From: Bradyrhizobium macuxiense | Lineage (GTDB): Bacteria > Pseudomonadota > Alphaproteobacteria > Rhizobiales > Xanthobacteraceae | Direction: 5' to 3' | NCBI RefSeq assembly: GCF_007993935.1 | Contig: NZ_VITY01000009.1 | Span: forward strand, 310,001-374,000 | Length of the DNA stretch: 64,000 nucleotides | In this document: one piece after another, positions 34,765 through 43,699 of the stretch | Layout: each line of letters starts with the position of its first letter | Position numbering within the stretch: the first letter of the stretch is position 1 | Program-made: the position numbers and the translations under genes | Notes under the pieces: model-generated | What the model was told of the DNA's origin: nothing | Seen by the model: only the letters and a program-made list of their open reading frames with translations | Databases searched by the model: none

Positions 34765-34955
34765 TGTCGAAAAGCTCTTGTGCTCATGCCAGCTGGGAAA
34801 GGTGCAAACTGGCCGCTTCAGGGGTTATATTCGGACATTGGCACGCCCGGCTTGCGTGATCCGGCTCTCGCGTGCAGGACAGGCGAGAGAAACGCGGTGC
34901 GCCCGCAAGGGCGGTTGCGGCGAAGTGCGAACCTTTGATTGAGCGAGCCGTCTGC

Positions 34956-35549
34956 ATGAGGAATACCAAGATGCGATCCTATCCACGTCGCGTCAACTTC
35001 GAGAGTGGAGATGTCGAGTTCCGGTTGATGGGAGCTGCCGACGAGGCCGCCACCCTCAAATTCGCCAAGGCGCTTGCCGTGCACGACATGCTGTTCCTGC
35101 CGCGGAATATCAGCGAGCAGAAGGTGCTCTCGGCATGGATCAAGGAGATCGAACGCGGCTCGATCGTCAGCCTGCTCGCGGTCAAGGATGACGCAGTGGT
35201 GGGGTGCGGTGCGATCGTGCGGGACCCAATGTCGTGGTCGGCCCATGTCGGTGAGATCAGGACCGTGATTGCCTCGCATGTGCGTGGGACCGGCATCGGG
35301 CGGGCGCTTTCCAATGAGGCTTTCGATCTCGCGCTGTCGATGGGCCTCGAGCGCCTGACCGTGCAGATGACGTCGGACCAGACCCGGGCGATCGCGATCT
35401 TCGAGGCGCTCGGCTTCCGCGTCGAGGCGCTATTGCGCGATCAAGTGAAGGACCTCCAGGGCAAGACGCACGACATCGTGGTGCTCGGTGTCAACGTGTC
35501 GGAGGTGCAGAAGCTCGAGCCGAACGGCTCATCCAGCGCGATCGAGTAG
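34956..35549 (+). CDS. GNAT family N-acetyltransferase
   Basis: A 197-residue acetyltransferase. The acetyl-CoA site is VIASHVRGTGIGRALSNEAF (motif A, R/Q-x-x-G-x-G/A), followed by GLERLTVQMTSDQTRAIAIFEALGFRVEALL. The start is uncertain: ATG 34956 or 34971; the first is used. Substrate unknown. Confidence 0.85.
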   Translation: MRNTKMRSYPRRVNFESGDVEFRLMGAADEAATLKFAKALAVHDMLFLPRNISEQKVLSAWIKEIERGSIVSLLAVKDDAVVGCGAIVRDPMSWSAHVGEIRTVIASHVRGTGIGRALSNEAFDLALSMGLERLTVQMTSDQTRAIAIFEALGFRVEALLRDQVKDLQGKTHDIVVLGVNVSEVQKLEPNGSSSAIE

Positions 35550-35681
35550 CGCGGGCTACTGCCGAAGAAGTTGCATCGCCTCCTCGCGCGGCTCGCATTC
35601 GCGACGGCGTACCTACTCATACGCGTACAGAGTGATGTCCTTTGCGGCGGCTTGCACAGGGCCGGAATTGCGTCTCGCGAG

Positions 35682-35700
35682 TGTTGCAAAAAATGCAACA
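35682..35700. promoter_or_regulatory. Perfect inverted repeat, candidate operator of the DUF3100-M20-sdaA operon
   Basis: Arms TGTTGCA and TGCAACA flank five A residues, and a third copy of the TGCAACA half-site lies at 35725-35731. It is about 115 bases upstream of the membrane-protein start, in the only gap before this operon. TTGACA at 35706-35711 may be a -35 box, but no good -10 was found at the right spacing. Confidence 0.55.
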
Positions 35701-35816
35701 GAAATTTGACACCTCGATCATTGATGCAACAGGCGTTCTCCCCGATGCTGGGCGGGCAAGTTGGTTCACCGTTCACCGCATTGCCTCGCAATCATTTTCC
35801 TGAGGTGTCCAGCACT

Positions 35817-37166
35817 ATGACGTCGACCTCTTCTCCGTCCGCAGACCAGTCTGCTCAGGCAGTCGATTCCGCAAGCTCCGGCAAGCTCACATTGTTCGTT
35901 GCCGTTCTGATCATCGTTGCCGTCGCCGAGACGATCGGGATCGTCCAGTTTCGGATCGGGCCGGGCACGGTGCTGCTTCAACCGATGGTGTGGGCGCTGC
36001 TGATCGCCGCCGCATGGGGCCTTTCAGCGCGCTATCTGCCTGCCGCCGCGCGGATCGGGCCCGGACTGCAGACCTACGCGGGACAACTGCTCAACGCGGG
36101 CCTGCTGCTCTTCGTGGTCAAGATGGCATTCACGGTCGGTGGAGCGCTTCCGGAGGTGCAGAAGGCCGGCTGGGCGCTGCTGTTTCAGGAGCTCGGACAT
36201 ACCTTCGGCACGCTGGTCCTCGGCCTGCCGATTGCGCTTTTGCTCGGCGTCAAGCGCGAGGCGGTCGGCGCGACCTTCTCGATCGGCCGTGAAGGCAATC
36301 TGGTGATCATCGGCGAGAAGTACGGCATGAACTCGGCAGAGGGGCGCGGCGTGCTGGCCGAATACATCACCGGCACCGTGCTCGGCGCGCTGTTCATCGC
36401 GCTGCTGGCCGGCTTTGTCGCCAGCCTGCACATCTTCGACCCGCGCTCGCTTGCGATGGGCGCCGGGGTCGGTTCGGGCAGCATGATGGCGGCCGCGATC
36501 GGCACCATCAACGGCCACAACCCGCCCGAGATGGCGAAGGAGCTCATCGCGATCGCTTCGGCGGCGAACCTGATGACCGCCGTCCTCGGGTTCTATTTCG
36601 CCTTGTTCTTCTCGCTGCCGGTGTGCTCCTGGCTGTATGACAGGCTCGAGCCAGTGCTCGGCCGGTTCTCGAACTCCAGGTTGGGAGACCTCGGGCCGTC
36701 GATCGCCAGCGTCGGCGAGGCAAAGCGCGGCGCGTTCGGCTTCTCGGACTCGCTGCTCGCCTGGGTCACTGTCGCGGGCGGCGTCCTGATCGGCAATTCC
36801 CTCACCTACAAGGTGCCGCTGCTGCAATCGGGGGCAGGTCTCCTGGTCATGCTCGCCGTCGTGCTGTTGGTCGACGTTCTTGCCCGGCTGTTGACCAAGG
36901 TGCCGCACATGCTCATCCTGGTCGTGGTCACCACGGTGCTCGGCATCCCCGGCCTGCTGCCGTTCTCCAACGCGATGATCGGCTCGGTCGACAAGCTGAA
37001 CTTCCTGGCTTTCACGACCCCCGTGCTGACGCTCGCCGGCTTCTCGGTGGCCAAGGACCTTCCGATCTTCAGGAAGCTGAGCTGGCGTATCGTGGTGGTC
37101 TCGCTGACGGCCGCCGCAGGCACGTTCCTCGGTGCGACATCGATCGCCGAATTCTTCCATCGCTAA
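35817..37166 (+). CDS. DUF3100-like multi-span membrane protein
   Basis: A 449-residue integral membrane protein with about eleven hydrophobic spans, starting at LTLFVAVLIIVAVAETIGIVQ. Conserved-looking segments are FRIGPGTVLLQPMVWALLIA, SIGREGNLVIIGEKYGMNS, GVGSGSMMAAAIGTINGHNPPEM and TTVLGIPGLLPFSN. The pattern matches my recollection of DUF3100 proteins found beside M20 amidohydrolases. Transport of an amide or amino acid for the next enzyme is plausible but unproven. ATG 35817 is taken because a GAGG ribosome-binding site is near and the hydrophobic part begins soon after; the frame is open further upstream. Confidence 0.78.
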   Translation: MTSTSSPSADQSAQAVDSASSGKLTLFVAVLIIVAVAETIGIVQFRIGPGTVLLQPMVWALLIAAAWGLSARYLPAAARIGPGLQTYAGQLLNAGLLLFVVKMAFTVGGALPEVQKAGWALLFQELGHTFGTLVLGLPIALLLGVKREAVGATFSIGREGNLVIIGEKYGMNSAEGRGVLAEYITGTVLGALFIALLAGFVASLHIFDPRSLAMGAGVGSGSMMAAAIGTINGHNPPEMAKELIAIASAANLMTAVLGFYFALFFSLPVCSWLYDRLEPVLGRFSNSRLGDLGPSIASVGEAKRGAFGFSDSLLAWVTVAGGVLIGNSLTYKVPLLQSGAGLLVMLAVVLLVDVLARLLTKVPHMLILVVVTTVLGIPGLLPFSNAMIGSVDKLNFLAFTTPVLTLAGFSVAKDLPIFRKLSWRIVVVSLTAAAGTFLGATSIAEFFHR

Positions 37167-37190
37167 GCAACGGACAGGTAGACCCCACGC

Positions 37191-38360
37191 ATGTCAAAGG
37201 AATTTGGAATCGCCGACGATATCTGCACCCGGATGCGGGATTGGCGTCATGACATCCATGCCAACCCGGAAACCGCGTTCGAAGAGCACCGCACGGCCCA
37301 GCTCGTGGCCGATGCGTTGATGGAGATGCAGATCCCGGTCCATCGCGGCCTCGGCGGAACGGGCGTGGTCGGAACGTTGAAGAATGGCGAGGGTCCGACG
37401 ATCGCGCTGCGAGCCGACATGGACGCGCTTGATCTCCAGGAGCTGGGGGACCGCGCGCACAAGTCGACACGTGCCGGCAAGATGCACGGCTGTGGCCACG
37501 ACGGCCACACCACGATGCTGCTCGGAGCCGCCGTTCATCTCGCCCGTCACCGGCCGTTCCGCGGCACCGTCCATTTCGTTTTCCAGCCCGCCGAGGAGAA
37601 TGAAGGCGGCGGCAGGAAGATGGTCGAGGAGGGGCTGTTCAAGCTCTTTCCGGCCGACGCGGTCTACGGCATGCACAACATTCCGAACATCTCGCGTGGA
37701 AAATTCGCGATCAGGACCGGCATTGCGACCGCCTTCCTCGATACGTTCGAGATCGTGGTGACCGGGAGCGGTTGTCACGCCGCGACGCCTGAGAAGGGCA
37801 TCGATTCAATCCTGGTGTCGGCCGATCTCGTTTCCGCGCTGCAAGGCATCGTAAGCCGCCGGATCGGCGCGATGGACGCAGCGGTCGTGAGCGTCACCCA
37901 GATCCATGGCGGCGACACCTGGAACGTGGTGCCCGAAGCCGTTACATTGCGCGGCACGGTGCGGACGCTGGACGCCGAGGTGCAGGATCAGGTCGAGGCT
38001 GCCATGAAGCAGGTCTGCGCCGGCGTTGCGCAAACCCATGGCGCAAAGATTGATCTCAGCTACATGCGCGGCTATCCGGGCGTGATCAACACGCCCGCTG
38101 AAACCGATGCCGCGGCTGCGGCGGCCGCAAGCCTCGTCGGCGCCGAACAGGTGCAAACCGACATCAAGCCGGCGATGGGATCGGAGGATTTTGCCTTCAT
38201 GCTGCAGGAGCGCCCAGGCGCCTATATCTGCATCGGCGCAGGCGAAACCGCCAACGATCCGCCGCTGCACAATCCATACTACGATTTCAATGACGCCATC
38301 CTGCCGCTCGGCGCCGCCTATTGGGTCGAACTGGTGAAGCAACAACTGCCTGCTGCCTGA
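37191..38360 (+). CDS. M20 family metallo-amidohydrolase (hippurate hydrolase-like)
   Basis: A 389-residue M20D peptidase-like aminoacylase. The metal site has Cys101-x-His103 in MHGCGHDGHTTMLLG, a Glu pair in FQPAEENEGGGRKM and MGSEDFAFML near the C-terminus. It removes acyl groups from amino acids such as hippurate or N-acyl-amino acids. It is 24 bases after the membrane protein and its stop shares a base with sdaA (TGATG), so the three form an operon releasing and degrading an amino acid. Confidence 0.92.
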   Translation: MSKEFGIADDICTRMRDWRHDIHANPETAFEEHRTAQLVADALMEMQIPVHRGLGGTGVVGTLKNGEGPTIALRADMDALDLQELGDRAHKSTRAGKMHGCGHDGHTTMLLGAAVHLARHRPFRGTVHFVFQPAEENEGGGRKMVEEGLFKLFPADAVYGMHNIPNISRGKFAIRTGIATAFLDTFEIVVTGSGCHAATPEKGIDSILVSADLVSALQGIVSRRIGAMDAAVVSVTQIHGGDTWNVVPEAVTLRGTVRTLDAEVQDQVEAAMKQVCAGVAQTHGAKIDLSYMRGYPGVINTPAETDAAAAAAASLVGAEQVQTDIKPAMGSEDFAFMLQERPGAYICIGAGETANDPPLHNPYYDFNDAILPLGAAYWVELVKQQLPAA

Positions 38361-39757
38361 TGCTTTCGGTTTTCGACATCTTCAAGATCGGCATCGGCCC
38401 CTCGAGTTCGCATACGGTGGGGCCGATGCGCGCGGCCGGACAATTCGTCCGTGCGCTCGCGCGCGTTGGCCTTCTGGACAGAACGGTGCGGGTCCGCGCC
38501 GATCTCTATGGATCGCTGGGTGCCACCGGACGAGGGCATGCGACCGACCTCGGCGTGATCCTCGGCCTGCTCGGCGAAAAGCCCGATACGGTCGATCCGG
38601 CCCAGGTCGCACCGCGGCTTGCGGACATTCGACGCTCGGGCGAGTTGCGGCTGCTCGATGTTCATCCGGTCGCGTTCCGGCGCGGACGTGACATCGTGTT
38701 CAGGCCCGACAGCGCGCTGCCGGAACATCCCAACGGGATCCGCCTCGTGGCGTTCGCGGCCGGCGACACGCTGCTGGCGGAACGCTATTACTTCTCGATC
38801 GGCGGCGGGTTCGTGATCGAGCGCGGCGTTGACGATGCGCCCGATGGTGCCGACGGCGCGCCTTCGATCTGGCCATATCCGTTCGGCACCGGCGCGGAGC
38901 TGGTGGCGCGCGCGCAGGAGAGTGGCCGCTCGATCGCGGAAATGATGCTCGCCAACGAATGCGTCTATCGCACCGAGGCCGAGGTCCGGGCCGGTCTCCT
39001 GAAGATCTGGGATGCGATGAAGCAATGCGTCGAGCGCGGCTTCGGGATCGGCAATGCGGGCGCGGCCGAACCGTTGCCCGGCCCGCTGAACATTCGCCGT
39101 CGCGCGCCGGCGCTCTATCGCGAATTGTCGGTCCGCAACAGCGACACCGAGGGCGTCGATCCGCTCGCCGCGATGGATTGGGTCAACGCCTTCGCGATGG
39201 CGGTCAACGAGGAGAATGCAGCGCGCGGACGGATCGTAACCGCGCCGACCAATGGCGCCGCCGGCGTGATTCCGGCGGTGCTGCACTATTACGTCAAGTT
39301 CAGTCCCGGCGTGACCGACGACGGCATCATCACCTTTCTGCTCACCGCGGCCGCGATCGGCATGCTCTATAAGGCGAACGCCTCGATCTCCGGCGCGGAA
39401 GTCGGCTGCCAGGGCGAGGTCGGCGTCGCGTGTTCGATGGCCGCGGGCGGCCTGACGGCCGTGCTCGGCGGTACGCCGGCGCAGGTCGAGAACGGGGCCG
39501 AGATCGGCATGGAGCACAATCTCGGTCTCACCTGCGATCCCGTTGGCGGACTGGTGCAGATCCCCTGCATCGAGCGCAACGCAATGGGCGCCATCAAGGC
39601 GATCAACGCTGCGCGAATGGCGTTGCGCGGCGACGGCAAGCACTATGTCTCACTCGATGCCGTCATCAAGACGATGCTGCAAACCGGCGAAGACATGAAG
39701 TCCAAATACAAGGAAACGTCCTTGGGCGGACTTGCGGTGAACGTCGTGGAATGCTGA
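38360..39757 (+). CDS. sdaA: L-serine ammonia-lyase, iron-sulfur dependent, single chain
   Basis: A 465-residue L-serine dehydratase converting L-serine to pyruvate and ammonia. Both parts are fused: the beta domain starts with FDIFKIGIGPSSSHTVGPM, and the catalytic alpha part has APTNGAAGVIPAVLHYY and the [4Fe-4S] cysteines in EVGCQGEVGVACSMAAGG and TCDPVGGLVQIPCIERN. Translationally coupled to the amidohydrolase, which suggests that the upstream enzyme frees serine or a serine precursor from an N-acyl or amide form. Confidence 0.95.
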   Translation: MLSVFDIFKIGIGPSSSHTVGPMRAAGQFVRALARVGLLDRTVRVRADLYGSLGATGRGHATDLGVILGLLGEKPDTVDPAQVAPRLADIRRSGELRLLDVHPVAFRRGRDIVFRPDSALPEHPNGIRLVAFAAGDTLLAERYYFSIGGGFVIERGVDDAPDGADGAPSIWPYPFGTGAELVARAQESGRSIAEMMLANECVYRTEAEVRAGLLKIWDAMKQCVERGFGIGNAGAAEPLPGPLNIRRRAPALYRELSVRNSDTEGVDPLAAMDWVNAFAMAVNEENAARGRIVTAPTNGAAGVIPAVLHYYVKFSPGVTDDGIITFLLTAAAIGMLYKANASISGAEVGCQGEVGVACSMAAGGLTAVLGGTPAQVENGAEIGMEHNLGLTCDPVGGLVQIPCIERNAMGAIKAINAARMALRGDGKHYVSLDAVIKTMLQTGEDMKSKYKETSLGGLAVNVVEC

Positions 39758-39924
39758 CGCGAAACACGACTGCAGCGGAGCATCCGAGAACGAGCTCGAG
39801 CCGCGGGCACGGCCCTGTGGCCGCGCTCCCCCGAGGTTGGGGATAGCGGAGGCCCGTTGGCTGCCGCCAGCATTGCGAATGATTTCGATTTGGAGCTAGA
39901 CTCTACATTAGGAGGAGGACGACC

Positions 39925-40998
39925 ATGAGCGCTGGAGGGCGCCCGCAAGACGCCATGCCTGCATGCCAATTGCCGCCGGATTTCGACCAGTATGTCTATT
40001 CGGCGCAGTTGATTGCGGCCATCATTGCCGAGCTTGGCAGGCTGGACGTCCGATCGTCCGTGGCGCTGGCAGGCACGGGCCTGACCGAGGACAAGCTCGA
40101 AGCGCACACGACGCGTATCTCTTACCGGCAGATCGACGTTGTGGTTCGCAATGCGCTGCGGCTGTCGAACGACCCGACGGTTGCGCTTCGCGCCGGACAG
40201 CGGATGCGTGTGACGGCGCATGGAATGTACGGGTATGCATTGCTGAGCAGCGCGACCTATGACGATGTGCGGACCTTCGCCAATCGATATCTCCGGGTCG
40301 TCGGCCCGCTTTGCGATGCGAAATATTCGTATGACGGCGCGGCTGTCGTCTGCGCGTTCGAGCCGCTGCATTGGCCGAATCCGACGCAGGACGTGCATCG
40401 CTTCGCGGCCGAGTTCGCGCTGTCGTCGCATTTGACGACCATGAAGGATCTGGCGGGCGAATCGTTCCGCTTTTCGCAGATTTCCGTTGCCTATGGCGAA
40501 CCGGCGCATGCTGGTGCCTATCAGGCAATCTTCGACTGCCCGGTGCTGTTTCAGCAGCGGGGCAATGAATACAGGTATGAGCTGTCGCAGGCCGATGGTC
40601 CGGTGGCGCTGGCGGACTCCCGCACCCACGGGATGGCGCGCGAGATGTGCGAGCAGGTGTTGTCCGAGGTCAACCAGGCGGGCGGGATCGCGGTGGATGT
40701 CCGGCGCGTGCTGATCGAGCAGCCCGGCAGATATCCGAACATCGAGGCGATCGCCGAGAGGCTTTCGATGCATCCCCGGGCGCTACGGCGGAAGCTCGAG
40801 GCCGAGGATACATCGTATCGCGAGCTCCTGGCCGAAGTGCGGACGCGCCTTGCGATCGAATACCTGCGCAAGACCGCGATGACCAACGAGGAAATCGCGA
40901 GCCGGCTGGGCTATAGCGACGCCGCCAACTTCAGGCATGCCTTTATCCGTTGGACCGGCAAGAGCCCATCCGATTTCCGGGTATCTTCGCCGATGTGA
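39925..40998 (+). CDS. AraC family regulator, paralogue 1 (PF12625 N-terminal domain)
   Basis: A 357-residue activator with an N-terminal arabinose-binding-like domain (PF12625: YSAQLIAAIIAELGRLD, HTTRISYRQIDVVVRNALRL, RMRVTAHGMYGYALLSS) and the C-terminal AraC HTH (PNIEAIAERLSMHPRALRRKLE; NEEIASRLGYSDAANFRHAFIRWTG). It is preceded by a strong purine-rich ribosome-binding site (AGGAGGAGG). It is close in sequence to the paralogues at 44724 and 46089, and is followed after 49 bases by copy A of the 38-nt element. The nearest candidate regulon is the decarboxylase operon or the lipid cluster. Confidence 0.93.
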   Translation: MSAGGRPQDAMPACQLPPDFDQYVYSAQLIAAIIAELGRLDVRSSVALAGTGLTEDKLEAHTTRISYRQIDVVVRNALRLSNDPTVALRAGQRMRVTAHGMYGYALLSSATYDDVRTFANRYLRVVGPLCDAKYSYDGAAVVCAFEPLHWPNPTQDVHRFAAEFALSSHLTTMKDLAGESFRFSQISVAYGEPAHAGAYQAIFDCPVLFQQRGNEYRYELSQADGPVALADSRTHGMAREMCEQVLSEVNQAGGIAVDVRRVLIEQPGRYPNIEAIAERLSMHPRALRRKLEAEDTSYRELLAEVRTRLAIEYLRKTAMTNEEIASRLGYSDAANFRHAFIRWTGKSPSDFRVSSPM

Positions 40999-41047
40999 AG
41001 GCCGCGAGGGCAGTGCGGCACGGCGCTTGATCGTTCGTCATCGCGGC

Positions 41048-41085
41048 TGTCCATAAGTCACCTCCGAACTGGCCTCGTCGAACCT
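41048..41085 (+). promoter_or_regulatory. 38-nt AraC-type element, copy A
   Basis: Begins TGTCC ATAAG TCACC and ends TCGAACCT. It shares fixed positions with copies B to E and has two half-sites 22 bases apart. A -10-like CATAGACT lies 21 nt downstream. No plus-strand gene of normal size follows before the terminator at 41299. Confidence 0.7.
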
Positions 41086-41298
41086 CCTCGCGGGCGAACT
41101 CCGTGCATAGACTGGCTATCGACCGGAAACGCAATGGTTGGTCAAGGGGTTGAGATGTGTGGGGCGACGCGCGGTAAGGCGATCCATCGACCGGCTTTGG
41201 CGCACCTCAGGCTCTAGCTGATTCCTCTCGGAGGCGCCTTCCGAACCTCAGCTGCGCCGCACCGCCGCTGTGGTGCCCCCGGTTCGGGCCTCGAGACT

Positions 41299-41332
41299 GG
41301 CCGCGCACCTCAACCGAGGGCGCGGCCTTTCT
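41299..41332 (+). terminator. Rho-independent terminator on the plus strand
   Basis: Stem GGCCGCGC, one-base bulge, CCTC pairs with GAGG and GCGCGGCC around an AACC loop (12 bp in all), followed by TTTCTC. The T-run is on the plus strand, so it ends transcription from paralogue 1 and/or from copy A, not the opposing CoA-transferase gene. Confidence 0.75.
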
Positions 41333-41377
41333 CGCGCGCGCCATGAACCTGTCAGGCATCGCCCGACGGTCAGCGTG

Positions 41378-42577
41378 TCATGCCAGGATCTTGCTTTCGC
41401 GCATCCCGGTGATGGCCGCGTCATCGTAGCCAGCCTCACGCAATATCTCTGTGCTGTGTTCGCCGACCGCGGGTGCCTTGCGCGGCTTCACCTTGGCCGC
41501 GCCGTCGACAAAGAACGGGCTGTCGATGGTCAACATTCCGTCGTCCTCGAACGGCACCAGCACGCCGGCCGCCAGCATTTGCCGGTCGGCGGACAGGTCG
41601 CCCATCTCGGCAACGCATTCGAAGACGATGCCTGCCTCATCGAGCCGCGCGCGCCACTCGTCGCGGTCGCGCGTTGCGAAGGCCGCATCGAACAGCGCGA
41701 TCAGTTCCGCCGAGCGCGCGAACCGGTCGGCCTGCTTGGCAAATCTGGGGTCTTCGAGCAGATGGTCGAGGCCAAGGCATTTCGCCACGGTCGGAAAGTC
41801 GCGCTGCTCGTTGACGATCGCGAGCAGCAGCCAGCGGCCGTCGCGACAGCGGTAGTAGCAGCCGAGCGCATTGAACAGGTTCTCGCGCGGCGGTCGTGGC
41901 GTGAAGGTCGCCCCGCACAGCGCGGCCTGCGCCATGATGCCGTTCGACCAGACGCCGTTGGCGAGCAGCGAGGAGCCGACCTGGGTGCCGCGGCCGGTAC
42001 GCTCGCGCTGATACAGCGCCACCGCGACCGCCGCGAACAGCGAAACGCCGGACGGATGATCGCCCATGCCGGCGAGCGCCCGTGCAGGTGGCGTGCTGGC
42101 GTCACTCCGCACCATGTCCATCAGTCCCGAACGCGCCCAGTAGGCAGTGACATCGAAACCCGGTTTTCCCGCCTCGTCGCCGGTTTCGCCATATCCGGTG
42201 AAGGATGCGTAGATCAGTCGATCGTTCATCGCGGCGAGCCGCTCGTAGCCGATCGCAAGCTTCCTGCGGACGGCGAGAGGATAGTTCGTGATGAACACGT
42301 CCGCGGTCGAGGCGAGGCGGTGCAGCACCGCCTGGCCTTCGGGTTTTGACAGATCGAGCGCGAGGCCGCGCTTGTTGCGGTTGTCGAGCAGCCAGCCATA
42401 GGGCTGATCGGACCTCGGCATGCCCGGCAGCTTAGGTACCTGACGGAACGCGTCGCCTGCGCCGGGCGGTTCGATCTTGATCACGTCGGCGCCGAAGTCT
42501 CCCAACAGCGTTGCCGCGGTCGGGGCGGCGATGAAGCTGCCGCAGTCGATGACCTTCAAACCCTCGAAGATGCTCAT
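41378..42577 (-). CDS. Class III CoA-transferase (CaiB/BaiF family)
   Basis: A 399-residue CoA-transferase. The N-terminal MSIFEGLKVIDCGSFIAAPTA and GADVIKIEPPGAGD are family hallmarks; the likely catalytic Asp is Asp142 in KPGFDVTAYWARSGLM. It moves CoA between carboxylic acids. It is the last gene of the minus-strand operon with the dehydrogenase and decarboxylase. ATG 42577 starts the conserved region; the frame is open upstream. Confidence 0.92.
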   Translation of the reverse strand: MSIFEGLKVIDCGSFIAAPTAATLLGDFGADVIKIEPPGAGDAFRQVPKLPGMPRSDQPYGWLLDNRNKRGLALDLSKPEGQAVLHRLASTADVFITNYPLAVRRKLAIGYERLAAMNDRLIYASFTGYGETGDEAGKPGFDVTAYWARSGLMDMVRSDASTPPARALAGMGDHPSGVSLFAAVAVALYQRERTGRGTQVGSSLLANGVWSNGIMAQAALCGATFTPRPPRENLFNALGCYYRCRDGRWLLLAIVNEQRDFPTVAKCLGLDHLLEDPRFAKQADRFARSAELIALFDAAFATRDRDEWRARLDEAGIVFECVAEMGDLSADRQMLAAGVLVPFEDDGMLTIDSPFFVDGAAKVKPRKAPAVGEHSTEILREAGYDDAAITGMRESKILA

Positions 42578-42703
42578 ATGAGTCCGTCTCCGCTTGATTG
42601 CTTTGGGATCATCCCAGGCTCGTCGGGTCTTCACCGACCGGATGACCTTGTCTCGAAATAGCCTCCCTGGGCCTGCGATTGCATGCAGCCCGAGGCGAGC
42701 CGG

Positions 42704-43678
42704 TTATGTGCGATCCCTTCCGTTGCGTGCGGCCAGCACGTGCAGCAGCGCCACCTGGGTGTCGTCTCGCGCACGCTCCATCTGCGGGATCGGTGTCCTG
42801 CCGAACGATGCGGCGGCCTGGTCGATGATCCGGCGCTGCAGCGCCTCGTCGAGGTCGACTTGCGGAATCATCTTGAATGACGCGGCCATGTTCTTGCCGA
42901 GGTGCTGGAAGAACGATTCGAGCCCGTTCGGTCCGCCGCCCATGTGGAACGAGCTGAACGGCCCGTTCACGGCCCAGCGCAGGCCGATCGAGCTGGTGAC
43001 GATATCGTCCAACTCGTCGACCGTGACGACGCCCTCCTGCACGAGATAGCAGGCCTCGCGCATGATCGCGCGCTGCAGCCGGTTGGCGACAAAACCCTGG
43101 ATCTCCTTCTTGAGCACGCGCGGCACCTTGCCGAGCGCCTCATAGAACGCCACGGCGTCGGCGGTCGCTGCCGGATCGGTCCGGTCGCCGGGAACGACCT
43201 CGACCAATGGTATGAGATGCGGCGGATTGAAGGGATGGCCGACCAGCAGCCGGCTCGCATCCTTCATCTCTTGTGCTTGCTCTGTGGCGGGCCGCGCCGA
43301 GCTGGATGACAGCAGCAGCGCATGTTTCGGCACCGCAGCCTCGATCCGCGCCCAGACCTGCTGTTTCCATTCGGGCTTCTCCGGACCGTTCTCCTGCACG
43401 AGGTCGGCGCCGGCGACGGCGCGCGTCAGATCCGGCTCGAAGCGCAGGTTGCGCTCCAAACCCTCATGCGGCAGACCAAGCTTCAGCAGCGTCGGTGCGA
43501 TCTTGATCAGCGCGGCCTTGACGACGGCCTCGATGTCGGGCTGCGGGTCGTTGATCACGACGTTGAGCCCGTGCGCGAGAAATAGCGCTGCCCAAGACGA
43601 TCCGATGACGCCGGCTCCGATCACGCACACATTGCGATATCGGTTGAGCACGACGGCACGATCTGCGGATGATGGCAT
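42704..43678 (-). CDS. 3-hydroxyacyl-CoA dehydrogenase family / lambda-crystallin-like oxidoreductase
   Basis: A 324-residue NAD-dependent dehydrogenase. The Rossmann loop is VIGAGVIGSSWAALFLAHG; the catalytic region HPFNPPHLIPLVEVVPG carries the His, and the tail GLRWAVNGPF is typical of the single-chain L-carnitine or L-gulonate dehydrogenase-like subgroup. It lies 21 bases downstream of the decarboxylase and 126 bases before the CoA-transferase. The substrate is probably a 3-hydroxy acid or its CoA ester. Confidence 0.9.
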   Translation of the reverse strand: MPSSADRAVVLNRYRNVCVIGAGVIGSSWAALFLAHGLNVVINDPQPDIEAVVKAALIKIAPTLLKLGLPHEGLERNLRFEPDLTRAVAGADLVQENGPEKPEWKQQVWARIEAAVPKHALLLSSSSARPATEQAQEMKDASRLLVGHPFNPPHLIPLVEVVPGDRTDPAATADAVAFYEALGKVPRVLKKEIQGFVANRLQRAIMREACYLVQEGVVTVDELDDIVTSSIGLRWAVNGPFSSFHMGGGPNGLESFFQHLGKNMAASFKMIPQVDLDEALQRRIIDQAAASFGRTPIPQMERARDDTQVALLHVLAARNGRDRT

Positions 43679-43699
43679 GGTTTCCTCCGGAGTGCCCGC

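Larger units (their letters stand above)
40999..41377. other. Intergenic stretch with element A and a plus-strand terminator
   Basis: Between paralogue 1 and the converging CoA-transferase. It contains the 38-nt copy A (41048-41085) and the terminator at 41299-41332. A 27-codon frame (ATG 41143, stop TAG) lies between them and has no recognisable product. Nothing else was seen. Confidence 0.6.
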
